From contig CAZGWK010000001.1 of NCBI GenBank assembly GCA_964529285.1, forward strand, positions 1-64,000: a stretch of 64,000 bases of DNA, given 5' to 3'. Shown piece after piece: positions 51,072-60,384 of this stretch; positions within the stretch are counted from its first letter, which is position 1, and every line of letters begins with the position of its first letter. The translations under genes and the position numbers were made by a program. The notes beneath the pieces were generated by a model, which was not told where the DNA came from, made no database searches, and saw only the letters and a program-made list of their open reading frames with translations. The stretch comes from SURF-21 sp964529285 (GTDB lineage: Bacteria > Actinomycetota > Geothermincolia > Geothermincolales > RBG-13-55-18).

Positions 51072-52034
51072 ATGGAAGACCTTTTCTTTGGCGACGGTTG
51101 GCTGAGCGACCTGCTGAGCGAGACGGGCGTTCCCGTCAGCATAAAAGACAAGGTCAGGTTGAAGATGCAGGAGCTGTCAGGGGATCGTGAAGGGGAGTGG
51201 GACCAGACCTGGAAAGAGGTTGACCGCTTGCTGGATAAGGGCGCTATAGGGGAGGCCTTGCAGAAGGCCACCGGGTCACTCTACAGCACCTTAGAAGTCC
51301 TGGAGGAGCACCTCGGCGAGGAAAGAGAAGCTTTGGAGAGGCCTTTCAGCCCGTTCATGGTCAGAAGGCGGGAGATCAAGAAGATACTGCATCCGCGAGA
51401 GGAACTGCAAGAGATGTTCACGTCGCAGGATGACCTGGACATGGTGATAAGCCTGGAGATGATCAACGACGCGCGCCGGCTGCTCGCGAGCTGGGGCACG
51501 GGCGTGTGGGGCGAGGAACCCCTGAAGCTCATACCGCGCCTCGAGGAGGACCTGGAGGAGCTGCGCAAGAGCCAGGCAGCGTTCATCGAGAACGAGTCGC
51601 TGGACGACGAGGATATCGAGAAAGAGATAGAACTGGCCGACAGATTCGCCACCATGGCCACGCGTTTCGCGCGCGATCTCATGGAGCTGCACTTGCTGAA
51701 TGCCAGGAACCCCGAGGTCAGGACGCGTTTTGTAAAACTCTGGGGGACGGTACGGCAACTCGAAGATGACCGCAATATTCCAGCGGCGGCATTCGAGGCG
51801 GTGCAGATACTGGAGGAAGCCCTGGGGCTGGCCGGGCTGGGCGGTGGCGAACTCCTGCAGAGGATAGACCTGCTGTACGACATCTTCGCAGAGGCGGAGG
51901 AACTGCGAAGGACCGCAGATCACCTGGTTTCCGTCTCCCGAGACGGGGAGGGCAGTATCCGTCCGGAACAGGGAACCCGCTACATCGAGACCATCGCGGC
52001 GTCCCTGGCCGACATGGGCCTGGCGGTAAGCTGA
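51072..52034 (+). CDS. Unrecognised acidic alpha-helical protein
   Basis: The 320-residue protein is almost entirely predicted helix, strongly acidic and rich in heptad-like repeats (for example EALERPFSPFMVRRREIKKI and IENESLDDEDIEKEIELADR). It has no signal peptide, membrane segment, cysteine motif or recognised domain. ATG 51072 has only a weak Shine-Dalgarno (GAAAGG further upstream). It lies alone between a terminator and the deoB remnant. I cannot assign a function. Low-complexity acidic helices may mean a structural or chaperone-like partner role. Confidence 0.6.
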   Translation: MEDLFFGDGWLSDLLSETGVPVSIKDKVRLKMQELSGDREGEWDQTWKEVDRLLDKGAIGEALQKATGSLYSTLEVLEEHLGEEREALERPFSPFMVRRREIKKILHPREELQEMFTSQDDLDMVISLEMINDARRLLASWGTGVWGEEPLKLIPRLEEDLEELRKSQAAFIENESLDDEDIEKEIELADRFATMATRFARDLMELHLLNARNPEVRTRFVKLWGTVRQLEDDRNIPAAAFEAVQILEEALGLAGLGGGELLQRIDLLYDIFAEAEELRRTADHLVSVSRDGEGSIRPEQGTRYIETIAASLADMGLAVS

Positions 52035-52121
52035 GGCCGTATCTGCCGCCGGGTTGCCGGCCCCTGACCTTTCCCGTAACGAGAAGCGCCGCATAGAATC
52101 ACTAAGCAGGGAGCAGGCGCG

Positions 52122-52488
52122 ATGTGCGAAAAGATAAAGCGCATGATATGTTTGGTGCTCGTCGGGGCGCTGCGGGAGCTATACGCCATGTGCCGAACGG
52201 CAAGGAAATTGCTGCGCGGGGAGTACACGGTAAGCAGGGTGATCGCACATGCGGCGGGTAGACCTCTGCATGGTGGTCTCCGACCATGGTTGCGACCCTA
52301 CCCATTCGGGCAGCGACCACACCCGCGAGTACGCAATCCTGCTCTTCTTCGGTGCCGGAGTGAGGGGAGGGCTTGACCTCGGCACCAGAAGGAGCTTCGC
52401 CGATTGCGGGAAGAGCGTATGCGACCTGCTGAGTGTGGACGCATCGAGCCTGGACGGGGCCAGCTTCGCAGCCGAGATACTCGCATGA
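52122..52488 (+). pseudogene. deoB: Remnant of phosphopentomutase (deoB), frameshifted and internally deleted
   Basis: Two adjacent pieces match DeoB in different frames. Piece 1 (frame from 52122) reads ALRELYAMCRTARKLLRGEY then TVSRVIA, equivalent to the ELYxxCExAREILxGExxVGRVIARP region. Piece 2 (frame from 52249) reads CMVVSDHGCDPTHSGSDHTR then EYA and LGTRRSFADCGKSV, equivalent to the metal-binding TADHGNDPTxxGTDHTREYVP and TRKTFADIG of the C-terminus. The roughly 150 residues between them, and the N-terminal third, are missing. The frame changes by one at about 52245. It cannot make an active enzyme. Confidence 0.78.
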
Positions 52489-52597
52489 TGAACCGACGCG
52501 ATACGGAGCGGGCCTTGGCATATAATTACTGCAGGGTGCTAGATGGCGAGAGGGATACGGAAAGACGGTTAAAAAGCGAGCAAACGGGCGGGCTGAT

Positions 52598-55222
52598 ATG
52601 GACGTGATACTTGGACACGTTAACGTGGACTTCGACGCACTGGCATCCATGGTAGCGGCGAAGAAACTCTATCCGGAAGCGGTGATGGTATTCGCAGGCG
52701 CCGTGAACCGCAACGTGCGCGAGTTCATCGCTCTCCACGCAGACGTTCTGGAGTTCATGGAACCGCAATCCCTCGACAGGGAAGCCATAGCGCGCCTGAT
52801 CGTCGTCGACAACCGCTTCGCGGAGAGGCTGGGAGAGTTCCGGGACATACCGCAGCGCCCCGGCGTCGAGGTTTTCGTCTATGACCATCATCCCACTTCC
52901 CCACAGGACATGGAGAGAGTAAAGGACTACAGCGAACCCCTGGGGGCCGCCACCACCGTTCTGTTGAAGATCATCCGCAGCAAGGGCATTCCCATAACCC
53001 CCTTCGAAGCCACGCTCTTCGCCCTGGGCATACACGAAGACACCGGTTCCCTGACCTTTGCGGGGACGACCTATGAAGACGCGGAAGCCCTCTCCTATCT
53101 GATGCACGAGGGGGCAAACCTCAATGTGATCATGCATTTTCTGGGCCCTCAACTGACACCGGCTCAACACGAATTGATGAAAACTCTCCTGAGCGGCCTG
53201 GAGATGCACCGCATCAAGGGCGTCCTGGTGGCAGTGGCCAAGGCGAAGATGGAGGAGTACGTGGAAGGCGCTTCTCTGATAGCGGGAAAACTGGCGGAAC
53301 TGGAGAACCTGGACGTGCTCTTCACCATGGCGGAGATGCACGGCAGGGCAGTGGTAGTCGGCCTCTCGCGCCTGGACCAGGTAGATGTGGACGAGGTACT
53401 CTCCGAGCTGGGAGGAGGAGGCCATGCCAAGGCGGGCTCCGCGGTGATGAAGGGTTATAAGCTTGCAGAGGCGGAGGCCAGGCTCATGGAGCTGCTCAAC
53501 GAGTTGGTGCGGCCGCTGGTAACAGCGGGTGAGATAATGAGCGGCCCGGTGAAGACCATCGGCGAAGACACCCCCATAACGGAGGCCTCACGGCGCATGG
53601 AGCGCACGGGGCACACGGCTTTCCCGGTAGTGGACGGGGCGGGAGAACTGGCGGGCATCATCTCCCGCAAAGACCTGGATAAGGCGGGTCATCACGGGCT
53701 GGGTCACGCCCCGGTGAAGGGATTCATGTCCCGCAACCTGATCGCCGTCGACGGGGAGGCGCCCCTGCAGGAGATCCAGGCCCTGATGATGGAAAACGCG
53801 ATAGGCCGCGTACCGGTCGTCAAAGACGGAGAGGTCATCGGCATCGTGACCCGAAAAGACGTAATCCGCGCCCTGCACGGCAGCGATTACCTGAGAGGGT
53901 TCGCTGCGCCGGGCAGGATGCCGGGATACTCGCGTTCCGAGGTGGTGGAGATGATGCAGCAGTCACTGCCCGGCGACGTCCAGGCGCTGCTGCGTACCAT
54001 ATCCCAGGTGGCGGAGAACGGCGGATACCGCGTGTACCTGGTGGGAGGCGTTGTGCGGGACCTGCTCCTGGGATTCCCCAACCTCGATCTGGATATCGTC
54101 GTGGAGGGCGAGGGGATAGAATTCGCCCGCCTGCTCTCCAGTGAGCTGAAGGGGAGGGTGCGCAGCCACCGCAAATTCGGGACCGCCGTGGTCATACTCC
54201 CCACCGGGCGCAGGATAGACGTGGCCACCGCACGCACCGAGTTTTACGAATATCCCGCCGCGCTGCCTACGGTAGAGGTCTCCTCCATAAGGCAGGACCT
54301 CTACCGACGCGATTTCACCATCAATGCCATGGCTGTCGCGCTTAGGGGAGAGCACTTCGGTGAACTGCTGGACTACTTCGGCGGGCTCCGCGACCTGGAG
54401 AGGCGCCACGTCCGCATACTGCATAACCTGAGCTTCGTGGAGGACCCGACGCGCATCTTCCGGGCCGTTCGCTTCGAACAGCGCTACGGTTTTCAGCTCG
54501 AGAGACAGACGGAGATGCTGGCGCGCCGGGCGGTGGAGATGGAGATCGTCGGCAAACTGACCAATGCCAGGGTAAGGGATGAGCTGATATACATCTTCTC
54601 GGAGCCTTCGCCCCTGCCGTTCAAAGCATTGGAACGCCTCGAGGACCTGGGGGCCCTGCATACCCTGCACCCGGATCTTGCGGTAAACACGGCCATGCGG
54701 GAGCGCTACCGGCTGCTTGCGAAATATGGTGATGAGGCGGTGCAGCTCTTGGGCGGGGAGATAAGAACGTGGATACCTTTCCTGGCAGCCATGCTCGAGG
54801 ACATACCCCTAAAGGAGGCCGAGAAGTGGTGTCACCAGATGCGTTTCAAGCGCGATGACGCTCAGGCGATCCTGCAGTGCCTGGGCAGGATACCGGAGAT
54901 AACAAGGGAATTGAGCGCTGAGGACATCATTCCCAGCAAGGTGGCGGATTTCCTTGACCCGCTTGTCGGGGAGGCCTTAGCATATCTCTATGTGCTGGGC
55001 GGCCCGCAGCCCCGCAGGGCGGTCGTATCCTATGTCCGCAGATGGAAGCACGTAATGCCGGAGGTAAAGGGAAACGATCTGGCCGAACTGGGTTTGAGGC
55101 CTTCCCGTGCATACACGGAGATACTCTCGGAACTGAGGGCGGCAAAACTTGACGGCAAGGTGAAGAACCGGGACGAGGAGATGAAACTGGCGCGCAAGCT
55201 GGTGAGAAAAGCGAGAGAATGA
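52598..55222 (+). CDS. DHH-DHHA1-CBS-CBS-tRNA nucleotidyltransferase fusion
   Basis: The 874-residue protein starts with a DHH phosphoesterase (HVNVDFDALASM, LIVVDNRFAE, FVYDHHPTSPQ) and DHHA1 (SELGGGGHAKAGSAVMK), then two CBS domains (about 313-430) and a nucleotidyltransferase of class II type (YRVYLVGGVVRDLLLGFPN, then LDLDIVVEGEG; RRDFTINAMAV). It probably adds nucleotides to the tRNA 3' CCA end, or degrades short RNA through DHH. The DHH-CBS-PAP layout is known in Aquificae, Deltaproteobacteria and some anaerobes, and is found here in a single chain of full length. The GGDLYR-type motif tRNA region is mid-chain. ATG 52598 follows an AGCGAG sequence. Confidence 0.9.
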   Translation: MDVILGHVNVDFDALASMVAAKKLYPEAVMVFAGAVNRNVREFIALHADVLEFMEPQSLDREAIARLIVVDNRFAERLGEFRDIPQRPGVEVFVYDHHPTSPQDMERVKDYSEPLGAATTVLLKIIRSKGIPITPFEATLFALGIHEDTGSLTFAGTTYEDAEALSYLMHEGANLNVIMHFLGPQLTPAQHELMKTLLSGLEMHRIKGVLVAVAKAKMEEYVEGASLIAGKLAELENLDVLFTMAEMHGRAVVVGLSRLDQVDVDEVLSELGGGGHAKAGSAVMKGYKLAEAEARLMELLNELVRPLVTAGEIMSGPVKTIGEDTPITEASRRMERTGHTAFPVVDGAGELAGIISRKDLDKAGHHGLGHAPVKGFMSRNLIAVDGEAPLQEIQALMMENAIGRVPVVKDGEVIGIVTRKDVIRALHGSDYLRGFAAPGRMPGYSRSEVVEMMQQSLPGDVQALLRTISQVAENGGYRVYLVGGVVRDLLLGFPNLDLDIVVEGEGIEFARLLSSELKGRVRSHRKFGTAVVILPTGRRIDVATARTEFYEYPAALPTVEVSSIRQDLYRRDFTINAMAVALRGEHFGELLDYFGGLRDLERRHVRILHNLSFVEDPTRIFRAVRFEQRYGFQLERQTEMLARRAVEMEIVGKLTNARVRDELIYIFSEPSPLPFKALERLEDLGALHTLHPDLAVNTAMRERYRLLAKYGDEAVQLLGGEIRTWIPFLAAMLEDIPLKEAEKWCHQMRFKRDDAQAILQCLGRIPEITRELSAEDIIPSKVADFLDPLVGEALAYLYVLGGPQPRRAVVSYVRRWKHVMPEVKGNDLAELGLRPSRAYTEILSELRAAKLDGKVKNRDEEMKLARKLVRKARE

Positions 55223-55229
55223 GCGGTAA

Positions 55230-55877
55230 ATGTTGAGCAACTGGGAGAGCGCCGTTTATATGCTGGTGGGCCTGGTAATCGGGGTCATCATACACGAGTA
55301 CATGCATGGCTACGTGGCTTACCGCATGGGAGACACCACGGCCAAGCGCGCCGGAAGGCTCACCCTGGACCCCATGGCACACATAGACCCCTTCGGGACC
55401 ATCATCCTGCCGGGTCTATTGTTTCTATTGACCCTGATGGGAAGGGGAGGTTTTATCATCGGGTATGCCAAGCCGGTGCCCATAAACCCCTTTCTCTTCC
55501 GCAAGCCGCGTGGAATTATATGGGTATCGCTGGCCGGGCCGGCATCCAATCTATTCCTGGGCTTGATATCCCTGGGCATCGTGAGGATACTGCTCGTATT
55601 CAGCGGCGGCCCGGTACTCGAAAAGGTGGTTTACACTTTCATTTACATCGCCTACATAAACATCCTTCTCTTCGTTTTTAACCTCATACCCATACCGCCG
55701 CTGGACGGTTCGCGTATAGTCGGATATTTCCTGCGCGGAGAGGCAAAGCGTTTCTATACTTCTCTCGAGCCTTTTGGTTTCTTTATCGTTCTCCTGTTGG
55801 TAATGGTATTCGGAACCGTCTTTTCGAATCTGGTCAACGGCGTTTTTGACTTCTTCTTGCGCATATATGGACTGTAG
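55230..55877 (+). CDS. Site-2-protease-type (M50) membrane metallopeptidase
   Basis: The 215-residue protein has several membrane segments, the zinc-binding HEYMHG (HExxH, about 16-20) in the second segment, and the C-terminal NLIPIPPLDGSRI motif with the third ligand Asp. This is the minimal M50B core of S2P proteases. It would cut anti-sigma or regulatory proteins within the membrane. The gene follows the DHH fusion by seven bases and ends nine before the HD gene. No PDZ domain is seen. Confidence 0.9.
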   Translation: MLSNWESAVYMLVGLVIGVIIHEYMHGYVAYRMGDTTAKRAGRLTLDPMAHIDPFGTIILPGLLFLLTLMGRGGFIIGYAKPVPINPFLFRKPRGIIWVSLAGPASNLFLGLISLGIVRILLVFSGGPVLEKVVYTFIYIAYINILLFVFNLIPIPPLDGSRIVGYFLRGEAKRFYTSLEPFGFFIVLLLVMVFGTVFSNLVNGVFDFFLRIYGL

Positions 55878-55886
55878 CGGTGGGAA

Positions 55887-56429
55887 ATGAATACCTGGCG
55901 CAACCTCCCCGCTAAGATATGGGTGACCCTTATCTCTTTCGACCCGCGCCTGCACGGGCGTGCCCGCCGTGCGGCGGTGGAGCTCTCTCCGGGCGAGGCG
56001 GAATTATTTGCCGCCATGGGGCGATATGACCTGGCCCACTCGATGGCCGTAGCTGCGAGTCTCGCCGACGATCCACTGCTTTACCGGGCAGGCCTCCTGC
56101 ACGATGCCGGAAAGCTCCGCAGCGAGCTGGGAATACTAACGCGCTGGCTGTACACCGGCCTCGAGCTGTTGGCGCCGCAGCTTCTGGAGAGCATCAAAGT
56201 GAAGGTAGAGGAAGATGCCGCCGGCGATGGGGTCATCGCGAGGATGTACGGCCTCCCGCGTGGATGGAGGAGAGGCCTTTACGTGCAGATGCATCACGGC
56301 GAGATTGCAGCGGAGATGCTGGTGAAGATGGGCTGCGAGGAGGAACTGGTGAGGCTGGTTCGCCGCCACCAGCTCGAGCCCTGCGACGAGGTGGAGCGGC
56401 GTTTGAGGGAGATAGACGACCGCATGTAG
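55887..56429 (+). CDS. HD-domain protein, phosphohydrolase-type
   Basis: The 180-residue protein has HD-superfamily ligands: His in DLAHSMAVAASL, HD in RAGLLHDAGKLRSE, His in MHHGEIAAEML and a final RRHQ. These are the metal-binding positions of HD phosphohydrolases. Its small size and missing extra domains prevent closer assignment. ATG 55887 has a weak GGTGGGA. It is clustered with the S2P gene and may act on nucleotides or cyclic nucleotides. Confidence 0.75.
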   Translation: MNTWRNLPAKIWVTLISFDPRLHGRARRAAVELSPGEAELFAAMGRYDLAHSMAVAASLADDPLLYRAGLLHDAGKLRSELGILTRWLYTGLELLAPQLLESIKVKVEEDAAGDGVIARMYGLPRGWRRGLYVQMHHGEIAAEMLVKMGCEEELVRLVRRHQLEPCDEVERRLREIDDRM

Positions 56430-56611
56430 ACAGTGATGAGGCAGCCTGTAAGGTCCCCGGCCGCATATGGCCGGGCCGGGGCAGGCAACGGACACCGGTG
56501 CAACGGATACGTTTTCAGCGCCCTGAACAAGAGGCAGGAAGCGCATGTTTATAGAATAATGACATGTAGGCTGAAGCACATGAACTGAGATGCGAACGGG
56601 GAGGAGATGAA

Positions 56612-57595
56612 TTGGGCCAGAAGAAGATACTCACAGGGTACCGTCCCACGGGGAAGCTGCACCTGGGCAACCTGAACGGTAACCTCAAGAAGATGATCGA
56701 GCTGCAGGAAGAGGCGGAGTGCTATTTTTTCATAGCCGATTGGCACGCCCTGACCACCGATTACGCGGATCCCTCCCATTTGAGGTCCTATACCGAGGAC
56801 ATGGTTTTGGACTGGCTGTCGGCCGGTATAGATCCTGATAAGGCGGTGATATACCGCCAGTCGGACCTGCCGGAGGTAGCGGAATTCCAGCTCTACCTGT
56901 CCATGATAACCCCCCTGGGCTGGCTGGAGAGGGTCCCCACCTTTAAGGAGCAGCAGGAACAGCTGCAGGGAAAGGATATATCCACCCACGGTTTCCTGGG
57001 ATATCCCGTACTCCAGGCGGCAGACATCCTCATCGTCAGGGCCGACGGAGTGCCGGTTGGAGAGGACCAGCTGCCCCACCTGGAGCTCACCCGGGAGATC
57101 GTGCGGCGCTTCAACTTCCTTTACGGCGAGACTTTCGGCGAGCCGCAGTCGCTGCTTTCTCACAGCCCCCGCATCCCCGGCACCGACGGCCGCAAAATGA
57201 GCAAGAGTTACGGAAACTATATATCGCTTGGCGACCCGCCCGATGAGATCAGGAAAAAGGTGCTCTCCATGATCACCGACCCAGCTCGCCGCACGCGCAA
57301 AGATGCGGGCGATCCCGACAAGTGCAGTGCATACGAACTGCACAAGGTATATACGCAGGACAGGCTGGACGAGGTCGCCGATAAATGCCGCAGCGCAGGT
57401 TGGGGATGCGTGGAATGCAAGGGGACTCTGGCGGACAGGGTAGTGGAATCCCTTATACCCTTCCAGGAACGAAGGCGGGAGCTGGAGGGCAAACCGGACT
57501 ACGCCTGGCAGGTAATGGAGGATGGCCTGAACAAGGTGAAGCCGGTAGCGCACGGCGTGGTGGGAGAAGTACGCTCGCGCATGGGTATCGATTGA
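56612..57595 (+). CDS. trpS: Tryptophanyl-tRNA synthetase
   Basis: The 327-residue class I synthetase starts at TTG after GGGGAGGAG. It has the HIGH-like GKLHLGNLNGNLKKM, tryptophan pocket segments (YQ/DSLMTTD-like DWHALTTDY), and DGRKMSKSYGNYI (KMSKS). It charges tRNA-Trp with tryptophan. Length and motif order are typical. It leads the scpA-scpB-rluB operon (11 bases to scpA), a common Gram-positive layout. Confidence 0.95.
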   Translation: MGQKKILTGYRPTGKLHLGNLNGNLKKMIELQEEAECYFFIADWHALTTDYADPSHLRSYTEDMVLDWLSAGIDPDKAVIYRQSDLPEVAEFQLYLSMITPLGWLERVPTFKEQQEQLQGKDISTHGFLGYPVLQAADILIVRADGVPVGEDQLPHLELTREIVRRFNFLYGETFGEPQSLLSHSPRIPGTDGRKMSKSYGNYISLGDPPDEIRKKVLSMITDPARRTRKDAGDPDKCSAYELHKVYTQDRLDEVADKCRSAGWGCVECKGTLADRVVESLIPFQERRRELEGKPDYAWQVMEDGLNKVKPVAHGVVGEVRSRMGID

Positions 57596-57605
57596 TGGGG
57601 GAGAA

Positions 57606-58328
57606 ATGCCGTATCAGGTGAAGCTGGAGGTTTTCGAGGGGCCTCTCGATCTTCTTCTGCACCTCATAGGGCGCAGGGAGATAGACATCTACGATATCTC
57701 CATAGCCGAGATCACCGACGAATACCTGGGATACATGGAGTCATTGCGGGAACTGGACCTGGAGATAGCCACGGAGTTCCTGCTCATCGCGGCGACGCTG
57801 CTGAAGCTGAAATCGGACTACCTTCTCCCGGAGCCGGAAGTGGAAGGGGAGGAACCGGGACCGTCGGAGCTGCGTGAGGAGCTACTGTGGAGGCTGGTGG
57901 AGTACCAGAAGTACCGCAACGCGGCAGCGGAGTTGGAGAGGCGTCTGGGCCGCGAGGAAAGGTATTACTACCGCCAGGTCGACCTGGAGGAGCCGTTCCG
58001 GCATGTGATGCCGGACGTTCTGCGCGGTCTCACGACAGGCAGGCTTGCCGCAGCGGCCCGGGAGCTAATAGAAATGGAGGCGCAGGTGGACGTCTCCTAC
58101 ATCGCACCCATAAAGGTGAATATAAGCGATTCCATGGACCGCGTGCGTTCATTCTTGGCAGCCAGGGGAAAAACGAGTTACCGTGAGCTCACGGCCGATT
58201 GTACTTTTCGTATGGAGATGATAGCGGTATTCCTGGCATTGCTGGAGTTGTACAAGCGTGAGGAGATCGATATCCGCCAGGCGGACCGCTTCGGGGATAT
58301 CCAGATTTACACTGCAGGGGAGGAGTAA
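57606..58328 (+). CDS. scpA: Segregation and condensation protein A
   Basis: The 240-residue kleisin starts MPYQVKLEVFEGPLDLLLHL after GGGGGAG. It shows the ScpA N-terminal SMC-neck binding helix and the DIYDISIAEITDEYLGYM motif, with the C-terminal winged helix ending RQADRFGDIQIYTAG. It links the heads of the SMC dimer together with ScpB. It is cytoplasmic, nucleoid-associated. It is followed by scpB after one base. Confidence 0.94.
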   Translation: MPYQVKLEVFEGPLDLLLHLIGRREIDIYDISIAEITDEYLGYMESLRELDLEIATEFLLIAATLLKLKSDYLLPEPEVEGEEPGPSELREELLWRLVEYQKYRNAAAELERRLGREERYYYRQVDLEEPFRHVMPDVLRGLTTGRLAAAARELIEMEAQVDVSYIAPIKVNISDSMDRVRSFLAARGKTSYRELTADCTFRMEMIAVFLALLELYKREEIDIRQADRFGDIQIYTAGEE

Positions 58329-58329
58329 T

Positions 58330-59145
58330 ATGAACGATACGCCTACCGGCGGCAGGACGCCCATCGGCGGCAGGCTTTGGAGGACGGGAACCGGCCACGA
58401 CGATATCCAGGAGATGGAGGATATCAAAGGCGCGATCGAGGCGCTGCTGTTCGTGGCCGACGAACCGCTGGTGCCGCGACAACTGGCGGAGGCAGTGGAC
58501 AGCGACGAGGGCAAGGTCCTCTCGGCTTTGCAAGAGCTGCGCGAGGAATACGTCAGGTATAACCGGGGAATGCAATTGAGGGTGCTGCGCGGAGGATGGC
58601 GGATGCATACCCACCCGGCATATGCCTCGCATATCGAGAAGCTGCTGCTGTCATCGCGCCGGTCGAGGCTGACGAGAGCGGCCGTAGAGACCCTGGCTAT
58701 CGTCGCCTACCTGCAGCCGATAACGAGAACCCAGATCGCCAACCTGAGAGGTGTACAATCGGAGAGCATGATCAAGGTGCTGGAGGAGCAGGAGTTGGTT
58801 ACTGAGGCGGGCAAGGAGAAGGCCCCCGGCGGCCCCGCCCTGTACGTGACCAGCGAATATTTCCTCGAGAGGTTCGGGCTCAACAGCCTGGAGGACCTTC
58901 CGCCCCTGGAGGATTTTGAGCCGGACAGCGATACGGTGAAGCGCATCGCGCGTTCCCTGGCGGGGCAGCAGCCTGAGGCTTCGAGGGCGGACGAAGCAGG
59001 GGGAGACGGCATCGCGGGCGGGGATTACGAGGCGGAACTCTCCTACAACGGGAGCGGAGAAGACGGAGATGCGGGGAACGCCTACACACGGTGGGTGCAG
59101 AAAGGCGGCCGGGAGGAAGAAGACCCCGGAGCGGCCCCCGGCTGA
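58330..59145 (+). CDS. scpB: Segregation and condensation protein B
   Basis: The 271-residue protein has the two winged-helix domains of ScpB (IKGAIEALLFVADEPLVPRQ; RAAVETLAIVAYLQPITRTQ) and the conserved LRGVQSESMIKVLEEQELV. An acidic, disordered C-terminal tail (about 190-271) is longer than usual. ATG 58330 follows GGGGAGGAG; upstream in-frame codons have no support. It binds ScpA and the SMC ATPase to compact and segregate the chromosome. Confidence 0.94.
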   Translation: MNDTPTGGRTPIGGRLWRTGTGHDDIQEMEDIKGAIEALLFVADEPLVPRQLAEAVDSDEGKVLSALQELREEYVRYNRGMQLRVLRGGWRMHTHPAYASHIEKLLLSSRRSRLTRAAVETLAIVAYLQPITRTQIANLRGVQSESMIKVLEEQELVTEAGKEKAPGGPALYVTSEYFLERFGLNSLEDLPPLEDFEPDSDTVKRIARSLAGQQPEASRADEAGGDGIAGGDYEAELSYNGSGEDGDAGNAYTRWVQKGGREEEDPGAAPG

Positions 59146-59163
59146 GCTTACACGCGGAAAGAC

Positions 59164-59883
59164 ATGCCGGTGGTGGAGAGACTGCAGAAGGCGATGGCAG
59201 CAGCGGGGCTGGGCTCCCGCCGCAAGTGCGAGGGCATAATAGAATCAGGCAGGGTGGAGGTAAACGGGCGCACAGCGGCACTCGGCGACCGCGTCGACCT
59301 GGAGAGGGACAGGGTCACCGTAGACGGCATACCACTGGAGCCGATCGGGGAGAGAAAGTACTTCCTCCTGAACAAGCCGCCGGGATACATCACGACGCTT
59401 AAGGATACACGCGGTCGTCCCACCGTTATGGAACTTATAAACGAGGAAGAGCGGCTATTTCCGGTCGGGCGCCTGGACCGCGCTACGCGCGGGCTTTTAA
59501 TCGTTACCAATGACGGCTACCTCGCCCACAAACTGATGCACCCCAGCCACGGTATCGAGAAGACATACGTCGTGGACGCGGAGGGAGAGCTGACCTCCAA
59601 GGGCCTGGCAGTGATGCGCAAGGGCATAACCCTGCAGGAGGGGAAGACCGCGCCGTCGAAGGTCAGGGTTCTCGCGAAGGAAAAGGGCGCTTGCCTGCTG
59701 CAGGTGACCATACACGAAGGAAAGAAAAGGCAGGTAAGGCGCATGTGCGCAGCGGTAGGCCTGGAGGTAAGAGACCTGGTGCGTACCCGCCTCGGACCCC
59801 TTGACCTGACGGGAGTAAGGGAAGGCGCTTACCGCCCTTTGAGCAAAGATGAGGTAGAAAGACTGCTCGAGGCCGGGGGGTAA
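59164..59883 (+). CDS. rluB: 23S rRNA pseudouridine synthase RluB-type
   Basis: The 239-residue protein has an N-terminal S4 RNA-binding domain (RLQKAMAAAGLGSRRKCEGI) and the RluB/E/F catalytic motif VGRLDRATRGLLIVTNDG with the catalytic Asp. The C-terminal KKRQVRRMCAAVGLEVRDLV matches. It isomerises uridine in 23S rRNA helix 80/90 region or 16S, depending on subtype; the bacterial RluB type usually sits next to scpB. ATG 59164 follows a weak GGAAAG. Confidence 0.9.
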   Translation: MPVVERLQKAMAAAGLGSRRKCEGIIESGRVEVNGRTAALGDRVDLERDRVTVDGIPLEPIGERKYFLLNKPPGYITTLKDTRGRPTVMELINEEERLFPVGRLDRATRGLLIVTNDGYLAHKLMHPSHGIEKTYVVDAEGELTSKGLAVMRKGITLQEGKTAPSKVRVLAKEKGACLLQVTIHEGKKRQVRRMCAAVGLEVRDLVRTRLGPLDLTGVREGAYRPLSKDEVERLLEAGG

Positions 59884-59958
59884 ACCTGGCCGAAAATAAT
59901 AGAGACCGGCGGCCGGCGGTTATGGTAAACTGTTGTCCTGAAAAGGAGGAGGCGGGAT

Positions 59959-60321
59959 ATGCAGGTGAGAGCATTGCGGGGTGCCATACTCTGCAGGGAG
60001 AACACCAAGGAAGAGATAACGGAGAAGGCGGCCGAACTCCTGCGTGAGATGATAAAGCGCAACGATATCCGGCCGGAGGACATCATGGATATCATCTTCA
60101 CCGCGACGGAGGACCTCACCGCGGAGTTCCCGGCCGCAGCCGCGCGGCATATCGGTTTGACCCACGTGCCTCTGCTGTGCGCCCGCGAACTATCCATAGA
60201 GGATTCGACCGGGATGTGCCTCAGGGTCATGATGCATTTCTATACGCGAAAACACCTGCACGAACTGCGCCATCCTTATCTGGAGGGGGCGCGCCAGCTT
60301 AGGACGGACCTCCCCGAGTAA
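59959..60321 (+). CDS. aroH: Chorismate mutase, AroH (trimeric) type
   Basis: The 120-residue protein begins MQVRALRGAILCRENTKEEI and has the AroH features RNDIRPEDIMDIIFTATEDL and HVPLLCARELSIEDS. The conserved active-site Arg of the RGA segment, Arg near RELSI and Glu of ATEDL are present. It rearranges chorismate to prephenate for Tyr and Phe synthesis. AroH is typical of Bacillus and Actinomycetota. ATG follows AAAGGAGG. It opens the aromatic operon. Confidence 0.94.
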   Translation: MQVRALRGAILCRENTKEEITEKAAELLREMIKRNDIRPEDIMDIIFTATEDLTAEFPAAAARHIGLTHVPLLCARELSIEDSTGMCLRVMMHFYTRKHLHELRHPYLEGARQLRTDLPE

Positions 60322-60359
60322 AGCCGGCAGCGCCTCACAACTGAATAGACAAAAAAGGG

Positions 60360-60384
60360 GAGTTCGAGCCCGGGGCTCGGACTC
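60360..60384 (+). promoter_or_regulatory. Hairpin between aroH and aroF, possible attenuator
   Basis: GAGTTCGAGCC (60360-60370) pairs with GGCTCGGACTC (60374-60384) with one T-G wobble and a three-base loop, followed by a weak TTTGGGTTT tract. It sits between aroH and aroF and could be a leaky terminator or an attenuator. The weak T-run means it may not stop transcription. Confidence 0.4.
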
